In this document: piece after piece, positions 43,340 to 53,489 of the stretch | Position numbering within the stretch: the first letter of the stretch is position 1 | Layout: each line of letters begins with the position of its first letter | NCBI RefSeq assembly: GCF_014204795.1 | Contig: NZ_JACHMB010000001.1 | Coordinates: 10,056,501 to 10,120,500 of the forward strand | DNA: 64,000 bases | Origin: Nonomuraea jabiensis | GTDB lineage: Bacteria; Actinomycetota; Actinomycetes; Streptosporangiales; Streptosporangiaceae | Reading direction: 5' to 3' | Made by a program: the position numbers and the translations under genes | Notes under the pieces: model-generated | The model's database searches: none | What the model saw: only the letters and a program-made list of their open reading frames with translations | Told to the model about the DNA's origin: nothing

Positions 43340-43343
<4 letters not shown>
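42552..43343 (+). CDS. Pot-type ABC transporter permease 2
   Basis: Protein of 263 aa, PotC-like. It has VIGYVIMIVPIIFVVATAFTAG as its first helix, FPPDGISLRWFDEAL and the EAA loop ADPALEEAARGLGASPLRAFLNVTLPVLRPGI. GTG start within GTGA overlap; its own stop overlaps the ATPase ATG. It forms the channel with permease 1. Confidence 0.9.
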
Positions 43344-44317
<974 letters not shown>

Positions 44318-44333
44318 AAGAAGGAACGACCCC

Positions 44334-45386
44334 ATGCCCACGCGCCGCGCCGTACTGGCCGCCGCTCTGACGGTGCTCGCCGCAGCCGGATGTTCCGGCT
44401 CCGGCTCCGCCGAGAAGCAGGCCGATCAGAACACCATCGTCGTCAGCACCTTCCCCTTCGGAGTGAAGGAGTTCGAGCAGGCGGTCGTCGCTCCGTTCAG
44501 CAAGCAGACGGGGATCAAGGTCGAGCTGGACACCGGGTCCAACGCCGACCGGCTGTCGAAGCTGAAGCTCGCCAAGGGCGAGCCGGAGGCGGACGTGGTG
44601 CTGATCTCCGACTACTTCGCCGCGCTCGGGCAGAAGGACGGCCTCTTCCAGAAGGTCGACGTGCCCAACATGAAGCAGCTTGCGCCGTTCGCGACCGAGG
44701 GCGCGTACGAGGGTCCGGCCTACACGCACCAGCTCAACGGGATCATCTACAACACCGGCAAGCTGAGCCAGAAGCAGGCCGCCGACTGGGAGCTGTTCGC
44801 GAACGCGGCCAACAAGGGAAAGGTCGCACTTCCCGATATTTCGGTGACCGCCGGACAACTCATGATTTCGGGGGTGGGTGAGTCGTACGGCAAGGGCCCC
44901 TACGACATCGACACCTCGCTGAAGACCCTCGCCGGCTGGGCCCCGAACGTCCTGCAGTTCTACACCTCCTCGACCGAGGTCACGAACCTGCTGACCCAGG
45001 GCGAGATCGTCGCCGCCGACGCGCTGAGCGGCTTCGCCACCAAGCTCGTCACCTCGGGCGAGCCGATCGCCTGGACGGCTCCCGCCAAGGGCCGCTACAT
45101 GGCCACCAACCGGGCGATGATCCCCAAGGGTGCGCACAACGCGCAGGGCGCGGCGAAGTTCATCGACTACATGCTGTCGGCCGAGGCGCAGAGCGCCATG
45201 GCGAAGGCCGCCGGTGACCTGCCCACGAACCCGAAGGCCGAGATCCCGGCCGACATCGCCAAGGTGACGGGCGAGGCGGCGAAGGACCCGGTGGCCGCCG
45301 GGTTCAAGACCCTCGACCCCGCCCAGCTCGTCGACACCCGCGCCACCTGGGTCGACCGCTTCACCCGTGAGGTGGCCGGCAAGTGA
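44334..45386 (+). CDS. Pot/Fe-type ABC substrate-binding lipoprotein
   Basis: Protein of 350 aa with a lipoprotein signal (RAVLAAALTVLAAAGC, Cys20). The mature part is an SBP of the PotD/FutA cluster: TIVVSTFPFGVKEFEQAVVAPFSKQTG, EPEADVVLISDYFAAL, HQLNGIIYNTGKL. The ligand cannot be read from sequence. The downstream deaminase suggests a purine-like or polyamine-like solute. Its stop overlaps the GTG of the deaminase gene. Confidence 0.9.
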   Translation: MPTRRAVLAAALTVLAAAGCSGSGSAEKQADQNTIVVSTFPFGVKEFEQAVVAPFSKQTGIKVELDTGSNADRLSKLKLAKGEPEADVVLISDYFAALGQKDGLFQKVDVPNMKQLAPFATEGAYEGPAYTHQLNGIIYNTGKLSQKQAADWELFANAANKGKVALPDISVTAGQLMISGVGESYGKGPYDIDTSLKTLAGWAPNVLQFYTSSTEVTNLLTQGEIVAADALSGFATKLVTSGEPIAWTAPAKGRYMATNRAMIPKGAHNAQGAAKFIDYMLSAEAQSAMAKAAGDLPTNPKAEIPADIAKVTGEAAKDPVAAGFKTLDPAQLVDTRATWVDRFTREVAGK

Positions 45387-46450
45387 ACCTTGACCTGATG
45401 CCCAAGGTCGATCTGCACTGCCACCTCATCGGCACCGTACGCGCCTCGACCTTCGCCGAGCTGGCCCGGCGGGAGGGGCTCGACCTGCCTGACACGCCCG
45501 AGCGGATCTACGCGGACGTGAACTCGCTCCCGCCGGACCCGGCGCTCTACCTGGACACCCGGATCCCGGTGCCGCAGGGCAGGAGCGCGGACGAGCCCGA
45601 GGTCTCCTACTCGCTCTTCCAGGTGTCCTCGTGGGTGCTCCAGGTCCTGCGCGACGCCGACGATCTGACCCGGATCACCTACGAGGCGTTCGAGGACGCC
45701 CACCGCACCAGCGCGACCAGGCATCTCGAGGTCTCCTTCGACGCGCTGACCGAGCAGCAGGAGAGGCTCGGCTACGCCACGGTGGTCGAGGCGTACGCCG
45801 AGGGCATCAGGATGGCCGAACGCGACTTCGGCATGTCGGGCCGGCTCATCGCGGCCGTCGACCGGAGCAGGTCGGCAGACGAGGCGCTCTCCTGGGTGCG
45901 CACGGTCGTGGACCACCCGCACGACTACGTGGCGGGGATCGGGCTGGACAACCTCGAGACCGCGGGGCCGCCGGAGCGGTTCGAGGCCGCCTTCCGGCTC
46001 GCCGGTGAGGCCGGGCTGCGCCGTACCGCTCACTCCTCCGAGCACGCGCCCGTCGCCGTCAACACGGTCACCTGCCTCGACGTGCTCGGCTGCGACCGGA
46101 TCGACCACGGCTACTTCGTGCTCGAGGACGACGAGGTCGTGGCCAGGGTGCGGGACGAGCAGATCCCGTTCACCGTCATCTCGACCACCTCGCGGCGCTC
46201 GTGGCGGCCGTGGCGGCGGGCGTCGATCGCGGCGATGCTCGAGGCCGGGCTCAACGTCATCCCCGCTTCCGACGACCCGGGGATGTTCCCGACGTCGCTG
46301 GCGAACGAGTATCGGATCCTCTCCGAGCAGCTCGCCGTACCGGATGAGCGGTTGCGGGCGATGGCGCTGGCCGGGGTGGAGGCGTGCTGGCTGCCGGAGC
46401 CCGAGAAGGACGCGCTGCGCAAGCGTTTCGAGAACGAACTCGCGGAGTGA
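45383..46450 (+). CDS. Adenosine-deaminase-family amidohydrolase
   Basis: Protein of 355 aa with the ADA TIM-barrel metal site: H12 and H14 in LHCHLIGT, H217 and catalytic E220 in AHSSEHA (the family HAGE block), D241-H242 in RIDHG, and D297-D298 in SDDPGMFPT. It would hydrolytically deaminate adenosine, adenine or a related purine. It is the terminal gene of the LacI-controlled importer operon and is coupled to the SBP gene by a GTGA overlap, so its substrate is probably the imported solute. Confidence 0.88.
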   Translation: MNLDLMPKVDLHCHLIGTVRASTFAELARREGLDLPDTPERIYADVNSLPPDPALYLDTRIPVPQGRSADEPEVSYSLFQVSSWVLQVLRDADDLTRITYEAFEDAHRTSATRHLEVSFDALTEQQERLGYATVVEAYAEGIRMAERDFGMSGRLIAAVDRSRSADEALSWVRTVVDHPHDYVAGIGLDNLETAGPPERFEAAFRLAGEAGLRRTAHSSEHAPVAVNTVTCLDVLGCDRIDHGYFVLEDDEVVARVRDEQIPFTVISTTSRRSWRPWRRASIAAMLEAGLNVIPASDDPGMFPTSLANEYRILSEQLAVPDERLRAMALAGVEACWLPEPEKDALRKRFENELAE

Positions 46451-46459
46451 TACCGGCGC

Positions 46460-46890
46460 TCACTTCGGTGAGGCCAGGGGCTGGGGGCGGTCCGTCGCTT
46501 TTGCGATAGTGACGAAGACGAGTGCCAGGCCGACGCCGAGGGTGGCGAGCGTGAAGCCCAGGCTCTGGAAGCCGAGCAGGTCGCCGAGGGCGGTTCCGAC
46601 GGCCGGCGCGAGGGCCGTGCCGGCGATGTAGGACGACTGCGCCAGGGCGACGTGGCGGCCGGCGCCGTCGAGCCCGGCCGCCAGGGCGAACAGGCAGGCC
46701 ACCACGGCGGGATAGCACAGGCTCCACAGGAGCATGGCGGCGGCGAAGACGTCGCTGTCGTGGGCGGTCATGGCGAGGAGCTTCCCGCAGGTTCCCGCCG
46801 CGAGCAGCGCGCCGCGCGGAAGGGCGCGGCCGAACCGGTCGCCGAAGAGCCCGGTCACCACTGGGCCGGCGATCCCGGTCTGGCCGGCCG
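46460..46890 (-). pseudogene. MFS transporter, C-terminal fragment
   Basis: About 145 residues with four membrane helices remain: VVTGLFGDRFGRALPRGALL, AAMLLWSLCYPAVVACLFALA, HVALAQSSYIAGTALAPAVGTALG and LGFTLATLGVGLALVFVTIA. This is the last third of a 12-TM MFS protein; the upstream sequence has no membrane helices and no good start. Convergent with the deaminase gene, 9 nt apart. Confidence 0.65.
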
Positions 46891-46988
46891 AACGCCAGAT
46901 CACCACCATGCGGCAGTTCCTGGACCTCCTCGGCCTGTAGCCCGGCACGGCCGCCTGCTGGGCATGACGCAGGAGGTGAAGCGGAATG

Positions 46989-47195
46989 TCATGGGGGCGC
47001 CCCTTCGGCAGCCCTTTCCGCGCAGACGGGGCATGCCGTCTTGCGTTGCCCTTCCGCCTGCTCGGCGGTCACCCTGCGGATCTCGTGCAATCGGTACCCG
47101 GCCGCGTCGCTGCCGCGACGGCCGGCCTTGAACGCCTCACACTCCTCGCTGGAGTGGTAGCAGTCGCTGGCGTCCGTGGTGATGTACTCGCTCAT
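46989..47195 (-). CDS. Small Cys/His-rich protein
   Basis: Protein of 68 aa. Two potential metal-binding pairs, CYHSSEEC at 12-19 and CPVC at 55-58, bracket a charged middle, as in small zinc-ribbon-like proteins. CGGAGG lies close upstream of the ATG. I do not recognise a named family. Confidence 0.65.
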   Translation of the reverse strand: MSEYITTDASDCYHSSEECEAFKAGRRGSDAAGYRLHEIRRVTAEQAEGQRKTACPVCAERAAEGAPP

Positions 47196-47450
47196 GGCTG
47201 CCTCCGGGCGGTCAAGAGGTCAATGTCATCTCTCGCTCTTGCAGGATGCCGTCACGGGCTGGTGTGCGCACCGTGTTCGGCTGATCTCAGTGCGCATAGG
47301 CATCGCCCCTGCGCCTGGCGACCCGCCATCAGCCGTACCGGCCGGAGACTTTACTCATCGGGCGGCGTTTCGAGCGGGAACACGGCGTCACGTTCCGCTA
47401 CCCTCCCACCGCAACCTGCCCACCGCGGACCCACAGGAGAACCCCCCACG

Positions 47451-48290
47451 ATGCAGATCGACCCGTTGATGTCAGAACGGTTCCCGCGGACCTCGCGCTA
47501 CCACCCGGACTGGATCCGCTCCAGCGTCAGCGGCGGGGCCAACTCGCTGTGGCTGGCCGAGTGGCTCACCGAGGCGATGTCGCTGGGTCCCGGCATGCGG
47601 GTGCTGGATCTGGGTTGCGGCCGCGGCGCCTCGTCGGTCTTCCTGCATCGCGAGTTCGACGTGCAGGTATGGGCCACCGACCTGTGGTTCAGCCCCGACG
47701 AACGCATGGAACGCATCCGCGACGCCGGCGCCGAGCATGCGGCGTTCCCCATTCACGCCGACGCCCGGTCCCTGCCGTTCGCCGCGGGTTTCTTCGATGC
47801 CGTCGTCAGCATCGACTCGTTCGTCTACTACGGCACCGACGATCTGTACCTGAACTATCTGGCCAGGTTCGTCCGGCCAGGCGGGCAGATCGGCATCGCG
47901 GGTGCCGGGCTGATGCAGGAGATCGACGGGCCGACGCCCGAGCACCTGGCGGCGTGGTGGGAGCCGGGCATGGCCAACCTGCACTCGGCGCAGTGGTGGC
48001 GCCGCCACTGGGATCGCAGCGGCGTCGCCCACGTGGACGTGGCCGACTCGATGACCGACGGGTGGAAGTACTGGCTGGAATGGCAGCGCGCGATCGCACC
48101 GGACAACCAGGTGGAGATCGACGCCCTCACCGCTGATCGCGGACGCCACCTCGGCTACGTGCGCGCCGTCGCCCGTCGCCGGCCGGACGCGGCGCTCGAC
48201 GAGCCCATCTCGTCGGTCCCCGTCACGTATGTCAAGCGGCCCCTGTACCGCCCCCGGACGAGGGCCGGCGTCGCCGACCTGTACGGTTGA
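47451..48290 (+). CDS. Class I SAM-dependent methyltransferase
   Basis: Protein of 279 aa. Motif I is VLDLGCGRG (51-59), with VWATDLWFSPDE, a DARSLPFAAGFFDAVVSIDSFVYYG core and RFVRPGGQIGIAGAG. AGGAG lies 11 nt before the ATG. The substrate is unknown; single gene flanked by a small protein and the PL8 lyase. Confidence 0.88.
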   Translation: MQIDPLMSERFPRTSRYHPDWIRSSVSGGANSLWLAEWLTEAMSLGPGMRVLDLGCGRGASSVFLHREFDVQVWATDLWFSPDERMERIRDAGAEHAAFPIHADARSLPFAAGFFDAVVSIDSFVYYGTDDLYLNYLARFVRPGGQIGIAGAGLMQEIDGPTPEHLAAWWEPGMANLHSAQWWRRHWDRSGVAHVDVADSMTDGWKYWLEWQRAIAPDNQVEIDALTADRGRHLGYVRAVARRRPDAALDEPISSVPVTYVKRPLYRPRTRAGVADLYG

Positions 48291-48385
48291 CCGCTCCGCC
48301 TCTGGGCACACTGGCGAAATGATCCACCCTCCTGTGGACCTATGATCTTTTCTGCTGGTATTTGCCCGATTGTCGGAAGGCCTCC

Positions 48386-50674
48386 ATGACCCACCCCCTC
48401 AGTCGGCGGTCCGCCCTGCTGGGCGCCGCGGCCCTGGCCGGCCTCGCCCTGTGGGAGAGACCGGCCGAGGCGGCCGGCGCCGCCGCGTTCGACGCCGCGC
48501 GCGAGCGATGGGTGAGCCTGCTGGCCGGCGGGTCGTACGACTCCGCGTACGCCGACAAGACGCAGGCGGTCGAGGGCTCGGCCAACGCGGTGCTGCGCAA
48601 GCTGAAGCCCGTACCCGGCGGCCCGAGCCTGTGGCCCGACCTGCCGCTCGCAGACCCCCGGACGGGCAACTTCAACCGCGCCTACAACCGCATGCGCACG
48701 CTCGCGCTGGGCTGGGCCACGCCGGGCACCGCCATGCACCGTGACCCGCGGGTCGCCGAGACCGCGGTCAGCGCGCTCGACTTCCTGTACGAGCACGCCT
48801 ACCGCGAGGGGCTCGACCGGCAGGGCAGCAACTGGTACTGGTGGGAGATCGGCGTGCCCCGCGCGCTGACCGACACCTGCGCCCTGATGTACGACGGCCT
48901 GCCCAAGGACCGCATCGAGCGCTGGCTGCGCCCGTTACGCCGCTGGTGCCCCGACCCCGAGCGCCGCGTCAGCCACCCCGGCGTCGTCGAGACCGGCGCC
49001 AACCGGGCGGGCAAGGCCATGGCGGTGGCGATGCGCGGCCTGCTCACCCACGACGCGCGCCTGGTCAAGCGGGCCAGGGACGCGGTCTCCGACCTGCTGC
49101 GGCGGACCAAGGGCCCGGGCGACGGCTTCTACCGTGACGGGTCGTTCATCCAGCACGACGTGTTCCCCTACACCGGCAGCTACGGCGTCGACTACCTGGA
49201 CAGCGTGGCCAAGCTGATCGCCATGCTCGCGAGGTCACCGTGGGAGATCGGCGGGATCGGGAACGTCTACGAGATCGTGGACCGCTCGTTCGCGCCGTTC
49301 ATCTTCGACGGGCTGATGATGGACTGCGTACGCGGCCGGCAGATCTCGGTGCAGGGCCACCGCGACTACCACTCGGGGCAGAAGGCGGTCGAGGCCATCC
49401 TCACCCTGCTGGAGGCGGCGCCCGAACGCTATGCCCAGCGCTGGCGGCCGATGGTGAAGGGCTGGCTCACCCGCAACCAGGCCATCCCGTACGACACGCT
49501 CGCGCCGCTGCCGAGCATCGCGGAGGCCAAGGCCCTGCTGGAGGACCCGTCGGTGCCGGTCGGTCCGCGCATGACGGGCACGTACGTCTTCGCGGACATG
49601 GACCGGGTCGTGCACCGCCGTCCCACCTGGGCCTACGCGATCGCGATGAGCTCGGAGCGCATCGGCGCGGCCGAGGCCATGAACCTGGAGAACCTGCACG
49701 GCTGGTACACCGGCGACGGCATGACCTACCTCTACACCGGCGACCTCACCCACTGGAACGACGACCTGTGGCCCACGATCGACCCGTACCGGCTGCCGGG
49801 CACGACGGTCGACACCCGCAGGCGCGCCGATCTCTCGCACGGCAAGCGTCGCCTGCCGCCCACCCCGTGGGCGGGCGGCGTGGCCCTCGACGGCGAGTAC
49901 GGCGTGGCGGCCATGAGGCTGATCGCCGACGGCTCCTCGCTGCGGGCCAGGAAGGCGTGGTTCCTCCTCGATGACGCGGTGATCGCCCTGGGCGCCGGCA
50001 TCACGGCCTCCGACGGCCGCCGCATCGAGACCATCGTGGAGAACCGCAACACCCACGACACTCACCCGCCGCTGACCCGGGGCGACGGCTGGGTCCACCT
50101 GTGCGGCGTGGCCGGCTACGCGCTGCTCGACGGCGGCAAGGCGAAGGTGATCCGCGGTAAGCGCACCGGCCGCTGGCGGGACATCGACAAGGGCGCCACC
50201 ACGGGAGGCGACGACACCCCCATGACCAGGCACTACACGACGATCCTCGTCGATCATGGCGTTGATCCGCGCAGGGCGCGCTACGCCTACGCCGTGCTGC
50301 CCGACGCCTCCGTCGCCCAGACCGCGGCCTACGGCCGGCAGGTCGAGATCCTCGCCAACTCCCGTACGGTGCAGGCCATCTCCCGCGACGACCTGCTCGC
50401 CGCCGTCTTCTGGCGCGCGGGGACCGTCGAGACCCCGGACGGCCCGCTCGCCGCCGACGGCCCCTGCACGCTGCTGCTCCGCCGCGACCACAAGCGGGTA
50501 CGGCTCGCGGTCTCCGACCCGTCCAGGACCGCCGACGAGGTGAAGATCAGGCTGCCCTGGCCGGTGAAGTCGGTCAAGGAGAGCGACCGCAGCGTGCGCA
50601 AGTCGAAGAAGTCGGTCAAGGTGGAGGTCGGCGGCAGCCGCGGGCACGCCCACACCGCGGTGGTGCGCGTCTGA
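48386..50674 (+). CDS. Polysaccharide lyase family 8, Tat-exported
   Basis: Protein of 762 aa. A twin-Arg signal (LSRRSALLGAAALAGLAL) directs export. The (alpha/alpha) toroid has GSNWYWWEIGVPR, and the catalytic trio is N206 (GANRAGKA), H257 (SFIQHDVF) and Y266 (GSYGVDYL). Spacings of 51 and 9 residues match bacterial hyaluronate lyases. A beta-sandwich C-terminal half follows. It would cleave uronic-acid polysaccharides (hyaluronate, chondroitin or xanthan type) by beta-elimination outside the cell. ATG 48386 has GGAAGG upstream. No sugar transporter is adjacent. Confidence 0.9.
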   Translation: MTHPLSRRSALLGAAALAGLALWERPAEAAGAAAFDAARERWVSLLAGGSYDSAYADKTQAVEGSANAVLRKLKPVPGGPSLWPDLPLADPRTGNFNRAYNRMRTLALGWATPGTAMHRDPRVAETAVSALDFLYEHAYREGLDRQGSNWYWWEIGVPRALTDTCALMYDGLPKDRIERWLRPLRRWCPDPERRVSHPGVVETGANRAGKAMAVAMRGLLTHDARLVKRARDAVSDLLRRTKGPGDGFYRDGSFIQHDVFPYTGSYGVDYLDSVAKLIAMLARSPWEIGGIGNVYEIVDRSFAPFIFDGLMMDCVRGRQISVQGHRDYHSGQKAVEAILTLLEAAPERYAQRWRPMVKGWLTRNQAIPYDTLAPLPSIAEAKALLEDPSVPVGPRMTGTYVFADMDRVVHRRPTWAYAIAMSSERIGAAEAMNLENLHGWYTGDGMTYLYTGDLTHWNDDLWPTIDPYRLPGTTVDTRRRADLSHGKRRLPPTPWAGGVALDGEYGVAAMRLIADGSSLRARKAWFLLDDAVIALGAGITASDGRRIETIVENRNTHDTHPPLTRGDGWVHLCGVAGYALLDGGKAKVIRGKRTGRWRDIDKGATTGGDDTPMTRHYTTILVDHGVDPRRARYAYAVLPDASVAQTAAYGRQVEILANSRTVQAISRDDLLAAVFWRAGTVETPDGPLAADGPCTLLLRRDHKRVRLAVSDPSRTADEVKIRLPWPVKSVKESDRSVRKSKKSVKVEVGGSRGHAHTAVVRV

Positions 50675-50686
50675 GACCTCTGGGGA

Positions 50687-51868
50687 CTAGCGGGCAGACG
50701 GACGGGTGCGCAGCGCAGTGGCCGTCAGGGCGACGAAGGCGGCCAGCACGGCCGGGATGACCAGCGCGAGGGGCAGGCCCGCCAGCTGTGCCGCGCCCCC
50801 GATGAGCACCGGCCCCGACAGCAGACCCAGGTACCCGATGGAGGCGACCCGCGCCAGCGCCCGCCCCGCGAAGGCGGGATCGCGGTGGCCGGCCGCCGAG
50901 AACACCTGCGGCACGATGCACGACAGCCCGGCCCCGAAGCAGCCGAACCCGATCACCCCCGCCACCGGATGCCCGCCCAGCAGCGCCAGCCCCAGCCCCA
51001 CGGCGGCCAGCAGCCCGCAGCAGCGCACCAGCGGCACCGCGCCGAACCTGGCCGCCAGCCGGTCGCCCGCCAACCGCCCCGCCGTCATCATGATGGAGAA
51101 CGCGGCATACCCGGCGGCCGCGAATCCCGGCGAGGCGGCCAGGTCCTCGCGCAGGTAGACCGAGCTCCAGTCGGCCGAGGCGCCCTCGCCCACCAGGCAG
51201 CAGAACGCCAGCACGCCCAGGAAGACGATCCCCTTGGGTTGCGACCCGCCGGAATCCGCGGCCGTGGCCGGGTCCTGGGCGCGGGAGGGGACCGAGCGCA
51301 GGGCCCAGCGGGCGCCCCAGGTCGCCAGCAGCGCGATCACCGCCCCCATCGACACGAAGGTGGCCGCGACTGACAGGTCGAGGTGCGCGAACAGGCCGCC
51401 CGCAGTGGCGCCCGCGAACCCGCCGATGCTGTAGACCGCGTGGAACGACGACATGATCGGCCGTCCGTAGGCCCGTTCCACCTCCACCGCGTTGGCGTTC
51501 ATGGCCACATCGAGGATCCCGTGCACGGTCCCGAACGCCAGCAACGCCCCCGCCAGCGCCCACAGGTCCGGGGCGAAGGCGGGCGGCACCAGGACGACGC
51601 CCTGCAGGAGGGCGGCCGGAATCATGACGCGGCTGCTGCCGTGCCGGTCGACCAGCCGGCCCACCGCGGTCATCCCGGCCATCGCCCCGCCGGCGATGGC
51701 CAGCAGGGCGAGGCTGAACTGGCCGTCCCCCAGCCCGAGGTGCTCCTTGATGGCGGGGATGCGGGCCGTCCAGGTGCCCATGGCCGTGCCGGCCAGGAAG
51801 AAGAGCAGGTAGACCGCCGTACGTTCGCGCCTGAGAAGGCCCTGCCGGACGCCGGGCCCGGCGCTCAC
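50687..51868 (-). CDS. MFS transporter (sugar-type, FucP/YbjJ-like)
   Basis: Protein of 393 aa with about 12 helices. Segments: VYLLFFLAGTAMGTWTARIPAIKEHLGLGD, AIAGGAMAGMTAVGRLVDRHGSS and MNANAVEVERAYGRPIMSSFHAVYSIGGFAGA, typical of the YbjJ group. The GTG at 51868 follows GGGAGG and overlaps the stop of the DeoR gene (GTGA), so they are co-translated. Probably a sugar or metabolite transporter controlled by that regulator. Confidence 0.87.
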   Translation of the reverse strand: MSAGPGVRQGLLRRERTAVYLLFFLAGTAMGTWTARIPAIKEHLGLGDGQFSLALLAIAGGAMAGMTAVGRLVDRHGSSRVMIPAALLQGVVLVPPAFAPDLWALAGALLAFGTVHGILDVAMNANAVEVERAYGRPIMSSFHAVYSIGGFAGATAGGLFAHLDLSVAATFVSMGAVIALLATWGARWALRSVPSRAQDPATAADSGGSQPKGIVFLGVLAFCCLVGEGASADWSSVYLREDLAASPGFAAAGYAAFSIMMTAGRLAGDRLAARFGAVPLVRCCGLLAAVGLGLALLGGHPVAGVIGFGCFGAGLSCIVPQVFSAAGHRDPAFAGRALARVASIGYLGLLSGPVLIGGAAQLAGLPLALVIPAVLAAFVALTATALRTRPSAR

Positions 51869-52617
51869 CCGGCCTCCCTGACCGTCACCCCGGCCGCCAT
51901 CAGGGCGTCCCGCTCCTCCCCCGGTATGCCGGAGTCCGTCACCACCACGTCCAGCCGCGAGATCGGGCACACGGCGCCGAAGGCCGTACGCGTGAACTTG
52001 CCCGAGTCGCACGCCACGATGACGCGCCGCGCCGAAGCGATGGCCGCCTGCTTGACCGCCACCTCCGGCAGGTCGTGCGCGGTCAGCCCGTGCTCGGCCG
52101 ACAGGCCGCAGCAGCCGATCACCGCCGTGTCGAACCGCAACGCCTTCAACGAGTTCTCGGTCAGCGGCCCCATGAAGTTCAGCTCGCCCTGGCGTACCTC
52201 GCCGCCGGGCAGCACCAACCGCACGCGTGGCGCGGAGGCCAGCAGCGACACCGGCTGCAGGGCCAGCGGCAGCACGGTCAGGCGGCGGTCGTGCAAGGCC
52301 CGGGCCACCTCCAGCGCGGTCGTGCCGCCGTCCAGCACCACCGCCTCCCCGTCGGCGATCAGGGCCGCCACCTCCGCGCCGATGCGCTGCTTGGCCTCCA
52401 CCGCCTCTCGCTCACGCACCCCGAACGGCGGCTCCTCGCCGCGCAGCAGCAGCGACAGCGCCCCGCCCCTGACGCGGCGCACCACGCCCTGCTGGGCCAG
52501 CTCGTCCAGGTCGCGCCTGATGGTCATCTCGGAGACGCCGTGCTCGGCGGCCAGTTCGGCTACAGAGACGCTGTCGTTGGTTCGTAAGGCGTTCATGATG
52601 GCCCTCAAACGTTCCAT
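51865..52617 (-). CDS. DeoR-family transcriptional regulator
   Basis: Protein of 250 aa. The HTH is SVAELAAEHGVSEMTIRRDLDELAQQGVVRRVRGGAL (read in parts); the DeoRC sensor domain follows, with VLDGGTTALEVARAL and DTAVIGCCGLSAEHGLTAHD. Such sensors bind sugar phosphates. ATG 52617 lacks a Shine-Dalgarno and directly abuts a GTGTT-N6-AACAC palindrome, which suggests leaderless translation with autoregulation. It heads an operon with the MFS transporter. Confidence 0.9.
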   Translation of the reverse strand: MERLRAIMNALRTNDSVSVAELAAEHGVSEMTIRRDLDELAQQGVVRRVRGGALSLLLRGEEPPFGVREREAVEAKQRIGAEVAALIADGEAVVLDGGTTALEVARALHDRRLTVLPLALQPVSLLASAPRVRLVLPGGEVRQGELNFMGPLTENSLKALRFDTAVIGCCGLSAEHGLTAHDLPEVAVKQAAIASARRVIVACDSGKFTRTAFGAVCPISRLDVVVTDSGIPGEERDALMAAGVTVREAG

Positions 52618-52633
52618 GTGTTCATACAAACAC
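52618..52633. promoter_or_regulatory. DeoR operator candidate GTGTT-N6-AACAC
   Basis: A perfect 5-bp-arm palindrome begins at the base before the DeoR start codon. A second palindrome, CACATGTG, lies about 4 nt further out (52636-52643). Position suits autoregulation of the DeoR-MFS operon. Confidence 0.5.
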
Positions 52634-52709
52634 GACACATGTGCGCAAGACAATGGCAAGCGCCCCCCGCACTCGACACGCGCGCCGGGGTGCGGGAGAG
52701 ACTGAGCTC

Positions 52710-53300
52710 ATGTTTCCGGAGACTCCCGCTGCCGCGGCGGCGCTGTCGGTGGCCAGGCGTTTCTACTCACCCGCGCTGATCAACCACTGCGTGCGGTCCT
52801 ACCTTTGGGGAGCGATGTACGCCGCGGCGCACCGCATCGCCTACGACGACGAGTTGTACTACGTCTCGGCGCTGCTCCATGACATCGCACTGACGGAGGC
52901 GTTCGACAGCCACGCGGTGCCCTTCGAGGCGGCCGGAGGCCGGTTGGCCTGGGTGTTCGGTACGGTGGCCGGCTGGCCGGCGGAGCGAGCTGCCAGGGCC
53001 GAGGAGATCATCGTGCTGCACATGCGCGAGGATGTGTCCGCGGCCACCGACCCCGAGGCGCACCTGCTGCAGGTGGCCTCAAGCTGGGAGGTCGTCGGGC
53101 GGCATGCCGAGCAGTTCTCGACGGGCGCACGAGCAGAGATGCTGGCCCGCTATCCCCGGCTGGGATTCGGCAGGGATTTCCTGGCGTCCTTCGAGGACCA
53201 GGCGAGACGCAAGCCGGACAGCGCCGCCGCCGCCTCGGTCCGCAACGACCTCGCCACGCGGATCGCCGCCAACCCCCTCGAAAGCCCGTCACTCTCCTGA
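52710..53300 (+). CDS. HD-domain protein (cyanamide-hydratase-like)
   Basis: Protein of 196 aa. Metal-binding residues of the HD fold are visible: H26 in LINHCVRSYLWG, the HD pair in ALLHDIAL, and the later His in IIVLHMRED. The arrangement recalls actinobacterial and fungal cyanamide-hydratase-like HD proteins, but substrate is unknown. A GGAGAG lies 9 nt before the ATG. Divergent from the DeoR gene. Confidence 0.82.
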   Translation: MFPETPAAAAALSVARRFYSPALINHCVRSYLWGAMYAAAHRIAYDDELYYVSALLHDIALTEAFDSHAVPFEAAGGRLAWVFGTVAGWPAERAARAEEIIVLHMREDVSAATDPEAHLLQVASSWEVVGRHAEQFSTGARAEMLARYPRLGFGRDFLASFEDQARRKPDSAAAASVRNDLATRIAANPLESPSLS

Positions 53301-53489
53301 CCGAGTACGACGTGAGGGAACCGACGGTTTCGGATTCTGGCAGGGAGACCATCGCCATCCCACGTGGCAGCAGTCCGCTCGCCGCCTGGCCGCACGTCCT
53401 CAGCACGCGAGCGGCCCGCCGTGTCACCAGCAGCGTTCGGCCGCGAGGCGACCTCGACCGGCGCTCCGGACGGGGAGCACGACCTCAGC

